Below, in pieces: positions 1 to 11,700 of a stretch of 64,000 bases of DNA (position 1 is its first letter; every line of letters begins with the position of its first letter). The notes beneath the pieces were generated by a model. The model ran no database searches. It was not told the DNA's origin and worked only from the letters and a program-made list of their open reading frames with translations. The DNA is taken from assembly GCF_905171775.1 (NCBI RefSeq), contig NC_053489.1:151551142-151615141 (forward strand), written 5' to 3'. Source of the stretch: Rana temporaria. Lineage: Eukaryota > Chordata > Amphibia > Anura > Ranidae. A program made the position numbers and the translations under genes.

Positions 1-780
1 AAGCTGTTGACTGATATATTAGTTTTGGTGGACCAATAATGGAATAGCATCATTTATGGGCATCTGGCTAGATCCATTAAAGTATGGTTTGTGGTGATCT
101 GTTGACTGTTTAGTTTCCTTTAATGTGCAATCATATCACTTGCATCTGCAGCCTTTATGGGGATCTGGTTAGATACTGCCTATTAAAGTATTGGTTGTGG
201 TGATCTGTTGACTGTTTATTTTCCTTTAATGTGCCATCATATCACGTACACATGCAGCCTTTCTGGGGATATGGCTAGATCCTGTCCATTAAAGTATTGG
301 TTGTGGTGATCTATTGACTGTTTATTTTCCTTTAATATGCCATCATATCACGTGCATTTGCAGCCTTTATGGGGATCTGGCTAGATCCTGTCTATTAAAG
401 TATTGGTTGTGGTGATCTGTTGACTGTTTAGTTTCCTTTAATGTGCTATCATATCACGTGCATTTGCAGCCTTTATGGGGATCGGGCTAGATACTGCCTA
501 TTAAAGTATTGGTTGTGGTGATCTGTTGACTGTTTAGTTTCCTTTAATGTGCTATCATATCACGTGCATTTGCAGCCTTTATGGGGATCGGGCTAGATAC
601 TGCCTATTAAAGTATTGGTTGTGGTGATCTGTTGACTGTTTAGTTTCCTTTAATGTGCTATCATATCACGTGCATTTGCAGCCTTTATGGGGATCGGGCT
701 AGATACTGCCTATTAAAGTATTGGTTGTGGTGATCTGTTGACTGTTTAGTTTTTTTTAAAGGGCCATCATACCACTTGCA
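1..780. repeat. 106-bp tandem repeat (satellite), about 7 copies, running off the left edge
   Basis: The word GTTGACTG (once ATTGACTG) recurs at 101, 207, 313, 419, 525, 631 and 737, an exact 106-bp period. Each unit also carries ATTAAAGTATTGGTTGTGG and CATCATATCACGTGCAT. Copies at 419-737 are almost identical and the outer ones are more diverged, which suggests recent expansion in the middle. The array continues towards the left edge, so its true length is unknown. Confidence 0.93.
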
Positions 781-1419
781 TCTGCAGGACCCCAGCATAG
801 AGATCCATATGTTGGCATCCCAGAATGATATACGAAATATCAGTTTTGGCTTGTGTCTTCGGCAATCCTGATTTGATTAAAACGAATAGAACTAATGCTC
901 ATGAAAGTGTTAGCATAGAGGTTGGAAGTGTGAGATGTTGCTTTACTGTCATTTCAGAGGCTGTTTGTACCAGTGAAATATGTGCACATTCGTAACTGTT
1001 TACCATAAATTTGCTGGTCACCTGTACAGTATGTGGTGAAAAGTCATTGCTGAAAGCTTTATTCAGCATATGGAAAAAAGAAACTTCCCCTCCTGTCCTT
1101 TGGGCTGTCAGTCTCATATTTCAATTGAAATAGCATGAATTCTTTGAGATAGAGATGAAATACTGGTATAGAAAGACATACCATACCAGGGCCTCTACAG
1201 TTCCTTTAGGCTACATGTGAACTGAACAAAGGTTCTGAAGGTGGGGATTGTAATAGCCTTTCAACAATGTTTTTGACATTACTATTTCTGTGTTGCGGCC
1301 TGTGATGTGTTTATCACATGCAGAAAATCTATATTATTTTCAGTGTATACCCCTATGTTAAATATGCTTAAAATCCAGGAAAGTTCACAAATTAAATGTT
1401 ACATCTGTGGTAAGCCTCA

Positions 1420-1689
1420 GGCCCCGTACATACGACTGTTTTTCTCGGCAGAATTCAGCAAGAAACTCGATGGGAGACGTATTCTGCCGAGAAAACCGGT
1501 CGTGTGTACACTTTTCGCCGAGAAACCCGTTGGGAAACTCATCGAGCCAAAAAGAGAGCATGTTCTCTATTTCCTCGTTGGGCAATGGGAACATTTGGCT
1601 CGACGAGTTTTCTGACATCCGAACAAGGAACTTGACGAGCAAAACGTTGTGTTTTTCCCGTCGAGTTTCTCGGCCGTGTGTACGGGGCC
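1420..1689. mobile_element. Palindromic non-autonomous DNA transposon (270 bp, GGCCCCGTACA ends)
   Basis: The left end GGCCCCGTACATACGAC mirrors the right end GTGTGTACGGGGCC. The interior is also self-complementary (AGAAACTCGA near the left, TCGAGTTTCTCGG near the right). TCA flanks both sides (1417-1419 and 1690-1692), consistent with a 3-bp target duplication. Sister copies lie at 24900-25167 and 54561-54831. The 3-bp duplication suggests the PIF/Harbinger group, which is an inference. Short reading frames crossing it are by-products of the palindrome. Confidence 0.85.
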
Positions 1690-3257
1690 TCATCCTTTCC
1701 TTGGGGAAAAGCCCTGTGGCTGGTGTTTTTAGTATATATGATGAGAATACATTACATCAGTATGGATTTTGCATCCCTGGAATTTGTTTAAACTGGATTT
1801 TTGCATGCAGGTGTATAAAATAACTGGCTGTGTTGCCGACAGATTCTCAAAGGGAACCTGTATTTACAGAAAAACATAGACTCGCTTGCTTTATATTGGG
1901 TACCAAGATGGTATAGACATCAGAGTCAGCCAGGCAACTGGCATTTTAAGATGGAAAGCGGTGGAAACCTAAATATACTTTTGTACTCAGTCCTTCTGAC
2001 TCACGGGATTCCTATTTTTAATGTGTCCATTAAGTTATCATTACACGGGTCACGCATAAATCTTGTCCAGTTGAAGTATGCATACAGAAACAAAATATGT
2101 TGATTGTAAATGGTGCTTAAAGTAATGTTAGTGGCAAAATGTCTACTTTAGTAGCTTGATCCGTAACCCCAAGTGTATATAAACTGACAGACTTCCAAAT
2201 GCTTTTGCCATACGTAATGGTCATGGTGAAGTTTTTAACTTTTGGATTATTTCCAACGTGGGGTCTGTCTGGTTCAGCAAAGATTAAATATATTTGGAAA
2301 AGGGGGACATAGGGAATAGTCTAAGACACCTTCCAGTCATAAAAAAAACATAATCATTTGGAAGACACATATAAAATATACATCTAAGAACACATGCAGT
2401 CACTACTAATAATATTTTATGCTTCGTAGTCTTGGAATTTTGACCTAAGCTCCATATTCACGAAAGATTACGGTTATATAACAAATCAAAGAATGCACAA
2501 ATGTAGACATGAGAAAGATTACTAGAGACATTCAAGGTGGCTGTAACTGAATAGCTGCTTAACAGAAATTTAAGTGGTATGAAAAAGCACAGAAAAAGTC
2601 TCATGCTAATATGAAACAAACGTTCATGTGCTATGCAAAAATATAGCACATGCTAACATAATTTGTGCATATCAAATATAAATTAAAGCCTTGTTCTGAA
2701 AATTTGTCATGTTATATTGGCAAAATTGGATTTATGTATCAAAACTGAAAACAGTATTGTGTCAGAGTGTCCAATAGAAAAACACATATCTGATCTGTCT
2801 ATTTACCAAAGATAACGTGGGAGCTTTGGGAGTTTGAATTATAGGCTACCTATTTTGCCCAGAATGGCTCTTCATATATCACATTACTGGATGCCTTCAT
2901 TTTCAGAAGGATCAGATTTTTTTTACTAATTTGCTCATCTTTTTTTTAGATTTTTTTATTAATTATTAGAAATGACAAACTTAATATCATGACATTCACA
3001 AATCACAACATAAATGATTACATAGCGTTCAAAATTCACAAGATACATATGATTCCTAAAGTTTATAAATCACACAATATTCCCATCCCCCAAAATAGAC
3101 ATGTCAATTTTAAATTCACCCAACCATCTACTCCATTTTTAAGGGTGGGAGGGGATACACTACCCCCAGTCCCCCAATCCCCCCCCCCCCTTCCCCCAGA
3201 GAGGGAGAAAAAAAAAGAGGAAAAAAAACACAACCTAAAGTGTTATAAATTATTTAA

Positions 3258-4710
3258 TTACCCACTTCAGCCCCGGAGGATTTGGCTGCCAAATGACCGG
3301 TCCACTTTTTGCGATTCAGCACTGCATCGCTTTAACTGACAATTGCATTGTCATTGCACGGTCATGCAAAAATTGACGTCCCCTTATTCCCACAAATAGA
3401 GATTTCTTTTGGTGGTATTTGATCACCTCTGCGGTTTTTATTTTTTGCTCTATAAACAAAAATAGAGCAACAGTTTTGAAAAAAAAGCAAGATTTTTTAC
3501 TTTTTGCTTTAATTAATTTACCCCAAAAATATAAAAAAATATGTTTTTCCTCAGTTTAGGCCGATACGTAGTCTTCTACATATTTTTTAGTAAATAAAAT
3601 CGCAATAAGCTTTTGTTGATTGGTTTGCACAAAAGTTATAGCGTCTACAAAATAGGGGATAGTTTTATGACATTTTTATTAATAATAATTTTTTTAATAG
3701 TAATGGCGACGATCAGCAATTTTTATCGTGACTGCGACATTTTGGCGGACACATCGGACACTTTGGATGCTATTTTGGGACCATTGTCATTTATACAGCG
3801 ATCAGTGCTATAAAAATGAACTGATTACTGTGTAAATGACACTGGCAGGGAAGGGGTTAACCACTAGGGGGCTAGGAAGGGGTTAAGTGTTTACTAGGCA
3901 GTGATTCCAGCTGTGTGGGGGCTGGGCTTACTGTGACACAACATTGATCGCTGCTCCCGATGACAGGGAGCAGACAGTCAGTGTCCTGTCACTAGGCAGA
4001 ACAGGGAGATGCCTTGTTTACACTGGCATCCCCCCGTTCTGCAGCTCCATGACACGACCGCGTGACACTGGTTGACTTTGAATCCGTGGGTCCCATGGGC
4101 ACGGTCACAGAGCTTGTAGCAGGGTCGTGCGCTGCACGTTTAAAGCAGAGTTCCACCCAAAAGTGGAACTTCCGCTTAATCCACTCCTCGCCCCCTTACA
4201 TGCCACATTTGGCATGTCATTTTTTTGGGGGGGGAGTGGGGGCTTCAGGAGGAGTGGGACTTCCCACTTCCTCCTTCCGCCGAGGGGCTGCAAAGGGCCT
4301 TTTGGCAGCCCCTCCTGTAGGCGATCGCCTGGGACACGTGACAGGTCCCAGGCAATCGCCTGTCCAATCAGATGGCGCAGCACCGCTCGCGCATGCACAG
4401 TGAATGCCCGGCCGTGAAGCCGAAAGCTGTCACGGCCGGGTGCCCACAGTTAGGATGGAGACGCCGGCGGAGCTGGGGGAGAGGAGCAGGTAAGTGTAGC
4501 CGTGCGGCACGGCGCTGGACAGTGGAGCAGGTAAGTGTATGTTTATTAAAAGCCAGCAGCTACACTTTTTGTAGCTGCTGACTTTTAATAAACATAAAAA
4601 AATGAGTGGAACACCCCTTTAAAGGGACGTACCTGTACCTGTATGCCCATTTGCCTGTCCGTGCCATTCTGCCGACGTAAAAGTGCGTGCGCTGGTCGGC
4701 AAGTGGTTAA
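3258..4710. mobile_element. TTAA-type interspersed element (about 1.45 kb) with nested insertion
   Basis: It starts with TTACCCACTTCAGCC and ends with GGCAAGTGGTTAA, mutually inverted TTAACCACTT-type ends. A second partial copy with the same internal text (GCTGACAATTGC, TTTCTTTTGGTGGTATTTGA) occurs at 53590-54500. TTAA ends suggest a piggyBac-like non-autonomous family; no transposase is visible. A separate element sits inside at 4139-4623. Confidence 0.65.
4139..4623. mobile_element. Non-autonomous inverted-repeat element nested in the 3258-4710 element
   Basis: The ends are TTTAAAGCAGAGTTCCACCC on the left and GAGTGGAACACCCCTTTAAA on the right, which are inverted. An internal hairpin occupies 4538-4594 (GTTTATTAAAAGCCAGCAGC against GCTGCTGACTTTTAATAAAC). 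It is GC-rich compared with its surroundings. Confidence 0.6.
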
Positions 4711-4843
4711 GGTGTGGGTCTGAGATGGCTGCAAAAAGCCACCACCCTAATTTCCGTGTACCCTTTCCCACCCCTCTAGTTTATTTAGGGGGTGACTTCA
4801 GGGACAAGATATCTACGTATACCCTCATCCCTATTTCACCCAT

Positions 4844-4865
4844 ATATATATATATATATATATAT
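4844..4865. repeat. (TA)n microsatellite
   Basis: An uninterrupted run of alternating T and A of about 22 bases follows CACCCATATA. Confidence 0.95.
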
Positions 4866-5604
4866 TTGCTCATCTCTAGACAGAAAACCAATTATTTTTG
4901 TACCACTATTGCCAAAATTAGAATTGTAATCTGTTTGCCGGGGCAATGTCCATTTCCCAAAAACTTGGGACGCTGTTTAAAATCTACATAAAAACAGAAT
5001 GCAATGATATGGAAATCTCACAAACCCATATTTTATTCACAATATAAAGCATATCAAATGTTTCAACTAAGAAAATGTACCATTTTAAGAAAGAAATTAG
5101 GTAATTTTGAAATTGATAGCAGCAACACCCTCAATAGTTGGGAGAGGGCCATATTTACAACAGTGTAGTATCACCTTTTTTTTTTACAACACTCTGTATT
5201 TGTCTGGGAACTGAGAAGACCACTTGCTAGAGTTTTGTGAGAGGAATGCTGTCCCATTCTTGTCTGATATAGGATTCTAACTGTTTAACAGTTCTGAGTC
5301 TTCTTTGCCATATTTTTGTTTCAAGATGCACCAAAAAAAATTCAGTTGGTGAAAGGTCTGGACAGGCAGGCAGGCAGTCCAGTTAAGCACCCGGACTCTT
5401 CTACCATGAAGCCATGCTGTTGTCATAGATGCAGTATGCTGTTTGGCATTGTCCTGCTGAAATATGCAAGGCCTTCCCTGAAGGACACATCATCTGGATG
5501 GATGCATATGTTGCTTTAAAACTTAGATATATCTTTCAGCATTGATGGTGCTTTTACAAGATGTTCAAGCTGGCCATTTTATACACACTAATGAACACCT
5601 ATAC

Positions 5605-7120
5605 CAGTGATGGCGAACCTTTTTAAGCCTGAGTGCCCAAACTGCAACGCAAAATCAACGTATTCATTCCAAAGTGCCAACATATACAGAACTTGATGAG
5701 CGTGGGATATGATGTCTGGGGGTGAACATGTGACACATCAGAAATCATTGTGTATTCACTATGTAGTCAGTGTTTTGTACAAGAAGATCTAAAACTAGAA
5801 CACATTTGACAAAAGTTACATTTTTTGGAAGCTGTCCTAGCATTGTGCAATCAAATTCCAGTATCACTATTCTAACTATACATTAATATTCAATACACGC
5901 AAGTTGCATGACAGGTGTACTTTAAATTACTAGTTGTTCAGTAGAAGCACTGGCTGAATGATAAACAAATCCTGTTACAGGGGGTGACATGCAACCAGCA
6001 ACTCTCCAATGCAGCAGAACTTCCCAGTCCCCCCATTCCCTGCTGGCACACATTATGCTCTCTTTGGTTAAGGCATGTTGAGATCTGTAGTTCTACTCCA
6101 GCTGAAGACATACTGGTTGCCCTGCATTGCTGTAGCAGAAGACTACTTAGAAAATCTCTCATTCCTGACCATCTTCATAGACCTCAATGTCCAGGAAACA
6201 TCCTTCTGAAAGTGAACATTCAAAGACAACTGTAGCAATGCTTTACCAATGGTTCACTCACAATGCCTGTGCAGTTCAATGCACGTCAAATGCAAACTTC
6301 CAGCAGCATCTCTACACCTCTCTACACCTCTAATGCCAGTGATTCTGGACTGTCTGTCATGTGACTCTGGTATCATGAAATATAGGGGGGTGTCAGGGAC
6401 AAAAACTATATGTATTTACATCTCATACTGTACTGCAGTGATCTCTGCAAAATCTAGCAGGCATTCCCAGCCAGATAAACCTGAATAGCCAACATAAAGC
6501 ATGAGACATCTGCTGTAACACAGACCACATATAAACAACATTATTCTGACAATTCCATATTTTGTGGCAATGTTGGGAACAAGAAGAAAAAAAAGTCCCC
6601 AAGGAATAGATTCTATTTGAAGAGGCACAGTAACAGTGTACACAGCTAAACACATTTATTCCCCACACAGCATGTACACTTACTTTAACGATTGCCACAG
6701 CACTCCAATGCATCAGCCGACTCAGTCAGTTCCCGGGCATAAGAACGGCCTGTGATTGGGCAGCTTCAGTAGGCACCATCACGGCCCCCCATTGGCTCAA
6801 TTCCCACCACATGTTCCGCCTGCCATCCAACCCGGAGCAACCCTTCATCTCCTCCACGCCCCATCCTAGACACAGCCCCCCATTGGCTCAATCCCCACCA
6901 CATGTTCCGTCTGCCATCCAACCCGGAGCAACCCTTCATCTCGTCCACGCCCATCCTAGACACATCATCCCTGGCTCCAGAGACTTATGGGAGATGTAGT
7001 TCTATGTGAAGGGGAGCTGTGGACGCGATATACCGAGTCAGTACAGGATTTTCTCACGTGCCCACAGAGAGGGCTCGGCGTGCCGGCTGTGGCACGCGTG
7101 CCACAGGTTCGCCATCACTG
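5605..7120. mobile_element. hAT-type non-autonomous transposon (1516 bp) with perfect 8-bp target duplication
   Basis: The ends are CAGTGATGGCGAACCT and AGGTTCGCCATCACTG. The target duplication ACCTATAC is present at 5597-5604 and again at 7121-7128. The 8-bp duplication and CAGTG ends are diagnostic of hAT. It interrupts the older element at 4945-7860. No transposase reading frame of credible length is present inside. Confidence 0.9.
6787..6965. repeat. Two-copy tandem duplication, about 91-bp period, inside the hAT element
   Basis: ATTGGCTCAATYCCCACCAC begins at 6791 and again at 6882. It is followed both times by ATGTTCCG and GCCATCCAACCCGGAGCAAC. The short open frames here come from this duplication and do not look like a gene. 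Confidence 0.85.
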
Positions 7121-9395
7121 ACCTATACCATCAGAGATGCAGGCTTTTTAACTGAGCTCTGATAACAAGCCATCCTCTCCTCTTAAGTCAGGAGGACGTG
7201 GCAGTGGTTGCCAAAAAGAATGTAAAATTTTGATTCGTCTGACCACAGAACAATTTTCCACTTTCCAAAAGACCGTTTTATATCATGATCACTTCGGATC
7301 ACTTTCAATTATGTTCAGATATGGCTTCTGCTTTGCATGATAGTGCTTTACTTTGCATGTTTGGATGCTTTGGCAAACTATGTTCACAGGCAGTGATTTT
7401 GGAAGTTTTCCTAGGCCCATGTAGTGATATCTATCACAGAATCATGACTGTTTTTAATGCAGTGCTCTCTAAGGGTCTGAAGTTCAAGGGCATCCAGTAT
7501 TGCATTTCGGCCCTGTCCCTTGTGCACCGAGATTTCTCCAAATTCTTGTAATCTTTTGATGATAGTATGCACTGTACATATTGATATATTACTGTTTCAA
7601 AAAGTTCTTCCAGCTCATCCTTGTTATTACCACAGATTTTTCTTGCGCTGTCCCAACTTTTTTGAGACGTGTTGCTGCTATCAATTTCAAAATTACCTTA
7701 TTTTTTTCCTAAAATTTAAAATTTTCTTAGTGTAAACATTTGATGTTTTCCATTTTCTACTCAGAGTAAAATATGGATTCATGACATTTGAAAATCATTG
7801 CATTCTGTTTTTTATGTAGATTGTACACAGCATCCTAACTTTTTTGGAATTGGGGTTATAGATTCTTTTCTTTGAGATGGTTAATTAATTTTACTTGGCC
7901 AGATTATACATCTTATTTAAAATTGCCTAAAATGTTCTTTCTTCCTTTAAGAAAATTTTGATTGAGAAGGCAGAGGAATGTTATAATTTGAGGCTGGGTT
8001 GTGTCAAACAAAAAGCCTAAAAAATACAGAGGAAAGGAAAGTGGAATGCTGATACAATCTGTAGGGTTGTAACTTTTACTTTTATAAACTTATATTATCT
8101 TTTATTATTATCATTATTTCATTTTAATTTGTTCATTTATTGGTCACTCGCTTCACTATTAAGATAATTTGAAGTAGTGTGGAAAATTAAAGGAAGTTAT
8201 CAATTAACCTATATACAATAATTAGTTGTGTATCAACATGAAACTGTACCACTTGTAATTTTAAATGTTATCCTATTGACTACCAACCTCAATATAACTA
8301 TACACTCAGAACCATCAAGTTCCTCAGAATACATTTCATTCCAATCCCAGCATATTGTCCTCTTTGTGGAGTTGGGGTCATATAACTAAACTATTCTCTG
8401 GAAACTGAGCCTACAGCCTTTAAAACCAGACCCACCCTGTCTACTGGTTAAATCGGCAACCTTTTACCAGTTGACTTCCAACCGCAGCTGGGACAACAGA
8501 AAGCAAATTCTTTACCATGCACTCTTGCAGACATATTGTGGGCTTTGCTTCATGACATCCACACTGAAGAGAATTCACACTGTTCTAATACTACACATAA
8601 GGACTCACTTACTAAAATAATATCTTTAAAGCTGAACTCCAGTAAAAAGAAAACAAATTTCCCTTGCAGTGGAGCTGCCATGTACTGCAAGAGCTAAATG
8701 CTCATTTAGGACTAAGGAGCCCTCAAAAATCAGATTTACTTACCCGATCCTCCTCCCCTGCAGGCTTCCTTCTGACTGTAAGACTGGTTCCTGCAGACTC
8801 CCCTATGCTCCAGCACTCGCAGGTCCTCTGATGTCATCTGAAGTCCAATGCAGAGCATATAGTCCTGCAATGGATGTGTGGATGCCGAAGGAAAATCTAC
8901 TGCCAAAGCATAGGGGACTAGAAGAGTGTAGAGGATTGGTTAAATGCTGGGGCAGCCCCACTGCTCGGGAGGATTTTTCTATTCCCCAGAGATGGACTTT
9001 AACCCCCCTGGCGGTATTCCCGAGTCTGACTCAGGGTTAGAGTTTTGTGCTAGGATCGGTAACCCCGAGTTAGACTCGGGCTCGCCACGCTGGATCCACA
9101 GGCAGTGTTTTGTTACCTTGTTCCTGGATCCAGCGATGCCACCGCGCTGTGTGAGCGAGCGGGACCTCGCTCGATTCACACAGTGTCCTCCTGTGCTGCC
9201 AATCTCTGTTCCCTGCGGAGTTACAAAAACGTAAACAAACACACTACATACAGTATACTGTAATCCTATAGATTAGAGTACTGTATGTAAAAATTATACA
9301 CCCCCCTTGTCCCTAGTGGTCTGCCCAGTGTCCTACATGTACTTTTATATAATAAAAACTGTTCTTTCTCCCTGCAAACTGTAGATTGTCCATAG

Positions 9396-10755
9396 TAGGG
9401 TTGTCCCGATACCACTTTTTTAGGACCGAGTACAAGTACCGATACTTTTTTTCAAGTAGTCGCCGATACCGAATACCGATACTTTTTTTAAATGTGTCCC
9501 CAAATGCAGCCATGTCCCCCCCATATGCAGCCATGTCCCCCACATATGCAGCCATGTCCCTCTAGCCATGTCCCTCACATATGCAGCCATGTCCCTCTAG
9601 CCATGTCCCTCACATATGCAGCCATGTCCCTCTAGCCATGTCCCTCACATATGCAGCCATGTCCCTCACATATGCAGCCATGTCCCTCTAGCCATGTCCC
9701 TCACATATGCAGCAATGTCCCTCTAGCCATGTCCCTCACATATGCAGCCATGTCCCTCTAGCCATGTCCCTCACATATGCAGCAATGTCCCTCTAGCCAT
9801 GTCCCTCACATATGCAGCCATGTCCCTCACATATGCAGCCATGTCCCTCTAGCCATGTCCCTCACATATGCAGCCATGTCCCTCTAGCCATGTCCCTCAC
9901 ATATGCAGCAATGTCCCTCTAGCCATGTCCCTCACTTATGCAGCAATGTCCCTCTAGCCATGTCCCTCACATATGCAGCCATGTCCCTCTAGCCATGTCC
10001 CTCACATATGCAGCCATGTCCCTCACATATGCAGCAATGTCCCTCTAGCCATGTCCCTCACATATGCAGCAATGTCCCTCTAGCCATGTCCCTCACATAT
10101 GCAGCCATGTCCCTCTAGCCATGTCCCTCACATATGCAGCCATGTCCCTCACATATGCAGCCATGTCCCTCTAGCCATGTCCCTCACATATGCAGCAATG
10201 TCCCTCTAGCCATGTCCCTCACATATGCAGCCATGTCCCTCTAGCCATGTCCCTCACATATGCAGCAATGTCCCTCTAGCCATGTCCCTCACATATGCAG
10301 CCATGTCCCTCACATATGCAGCCATGTCCCTCTAGCCATGTCCCTCACATATGCAGCCATGTCCCTCACATATGCAGCAATGTCCCTCTAGCCATGTCCC
10401 TCACTTATGCAGCAATGTCCCTCTAGCCATGTCCCTCACATATGCAGCCATGTCCCTCTAGCCATGTCCCTCACATATGCAGCCATGTCCCTCACATATG
10501 CAGCAATGTCCCTCTAGCCATGTCCCTCACATATGCAGCAATGTCCCTCTAGCCATGTCCCTCACATATGCAGCAATGTCCCTCTAGCCATGTCCCTCGA
10601 TGTGGCAGCGCGATGCGGCGGCAGCGGCGGGGGGGGAAAGGGGGGGGAAGTATTCTATTTAGGTATCCTGGGTATTTGCGTGAGTACGAGTACTCCCGCA
10701 AATACTCGGTATCGGTCCCGATACCGATACTGGTATCGGTATCTGGACAACCCTA
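9396..10755. mobile_element. hAT-type palindromic element carrying a minisatellite (1360 bp)
   Basis: The ends are TAGGGTTGTCCCGATACCA and GGTATCTGGACAACCCTA. The 8-bp target duplication GTCCATAG lies at 9388-9395 and 10756-10763. Sister copies of the host element (31650-31680 and 51920-51935) read through the site without the insertion, confirming the borders. Just inside the ends, the repeated words ACCGATAC and CGGTATCGG make it strongly foldback. Its centre is the tandem array at 9504-10598. Confidence 0.9.
9504..10598. repeat. Composite minisatellite of 21-bp and 14-bp units
   Basis: The array alternates a 21-bp unit (CATGTCCCTCACATATGCAGC) and a 14-bp unit (CATGTCCCTCTAGC), mostly as 35-bp pairs with some 21-bp units doubled. 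The variant CACTTATGCAGCAATG occurs at 9933 and again at 10402. At least 170 bp after each matches, indicating a 469-bp internal duplication. A C/A variant (GCAGCC or GCAGCA) marks individual units. Confidence 0.92.
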
Positions 10756-11185
10756 GTCCATAGCAACCAAAAGTGTCTTTTTATGTCAAAAATGGTTTTA
10801 GAGCAGCTAGAAAACAGCGATAATAAATTATAATCACAAAAATAAAAGTAATGACAGCGACAATTCTGCAACTGAGCAAATTTCAGTGATTTTGAGTTGA
10901 TTACATTATTGAATAATTGTTATTATAATTATATTATTATTTGTTATAATTATTTATAAATATTTATTATATTATAATTTATAATTTTGTTTTTAAAAAA
11001 AATTCATACCTGGGATCCCTACAATACTCTTGTTTGGTCAGATTTAAGTGAGTTATTCCTAAGAATTACAGGCCTACAGTATAAAACGCCAAATTTCCTT
11101 GCAAATAATGGTATCGCTTTCAGCACCTTTTTTCTGAAAGAATCATACCGCCAGGGAGGTTAATGTAAAGTACAACTGCTGACTT

Positions 11186-11480
11186 TTGTTATTTTTCAAT
11201 TTTGGACAGGGAGGGGTAAGAACCACTATATGTGATCTCACTGGAGAGATATCCTATCGTTTTATGTTGGAACAAGAAGTGATGAGAATTCTGACCAATT
11301 GGGACACAGATTTTTACAAAATATTTAAATTTTCAGTACAATGGGGAAGGATTATAAACTTTGTCAGGTTGCTAATGCTCCCTTCCTGTCCCAGTGGAGA
11401 CAGGAAATATCCATATTAGGATCTGGGACAGCAAAATTAAAGCAAGGAACTTACTCTTCCTAAGTCTATCCAAAAACTAT
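11186..11480 (+). repeat. SINE-like interspersed repeat, degenerate copy
   Basis: It shares text with 12950-13275: ACAGGGAGGGGTAAGAACCAC, CTTCCTGTCCCAGTGGAGACA and CTATCCAAAAACTA. The open frame from 11186 lies in this repeat, so I do not treat it as a gene. Family assignment is not possible by eye. Confidence 0.45.
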
Positions 11481-11638
11481 TGGCTGGAAGTGGGCCTTAA
11501 CCGGTAACTTTGTGGCAGTTTCAAATATCCAGTCATGTCCCAGGAAAGAAACTTTTCTTGACTGCACAATTAAGGTGTATAGTGGCAGCATAAACATGAT
11601 TAATTATTATTAACATATTATAATATAAATGTACAATT

Positions 11639-11640
11639 AA

Positions 11641-11700
<60 letters not shown>
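11639..11700. repeat. Poly(A) followed by (TA)n microsatellite
   Basis: About twenty A residues pass directly into about 36 bases of alternating TA, then CATACACACACATG. Confidence 0.95.

Larger units (their letters stand above)
4945..7860. mobile_element. Degenerate DNA transposon with about 200-bp terminal inverted repeats
   Basis: Left arm (about 4945-5155) and right arm (about 7648-7860) are inverted copies. CTACATAAAAACAGAATGCA on the left matches TGCATTCTGTTTTTTATGTAG on the right, and AATTTTGAAATTGATAGCAG matches CTATCAATTTCAAAATT. The interior resembles a transposon family common in fish and frogs (ends of CAACTTTTTTGGAATTGGGG type); I do not assign a superfamily. No intact transposase remains. 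A hAT element has inserted at 5605. Confidence 0.7.
8999..11163. mobile_element. TTAA-flanked element, copy 1 of 3, expanded by a nested hAT element
   Basis: The left end is TTAACCCCCCTGGCGGTA and the right end TACCGCCAGGGAGGTTAA, with TTAA at both borders (8999-9002 and 11160-11163). Other copies are at 31290-32027 and, inverted, at 51480-52376. They share AATTACAGGCCTACA and a passage equivalent to AGATTGTCCATAGCAACC. TTAA borders suggest a piggyBac-like family. Its length is inflated by the 1360-bp insertion at 9396. Confidence 0.8.

Noticed and set aside
4062..4581. Overlapping frames on both strands as a gene
   Set aside because: They lie in nested GC-rich repeat elements (3258-4710 and 4139-4623) and show no recognised domain.
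7285..7735. Open frames of 71-88 codons as host genes
   Set aside because: They lie inside the old long-inverted-repeat transposon and end within its right arm.
9504..10598. CRISPR-like alternation of repeats and spacers
   Set aside because: The 21-bp and 14-bp units are both repeats of one another, there are no unique spacers, and the setting is a vertebrate intron.
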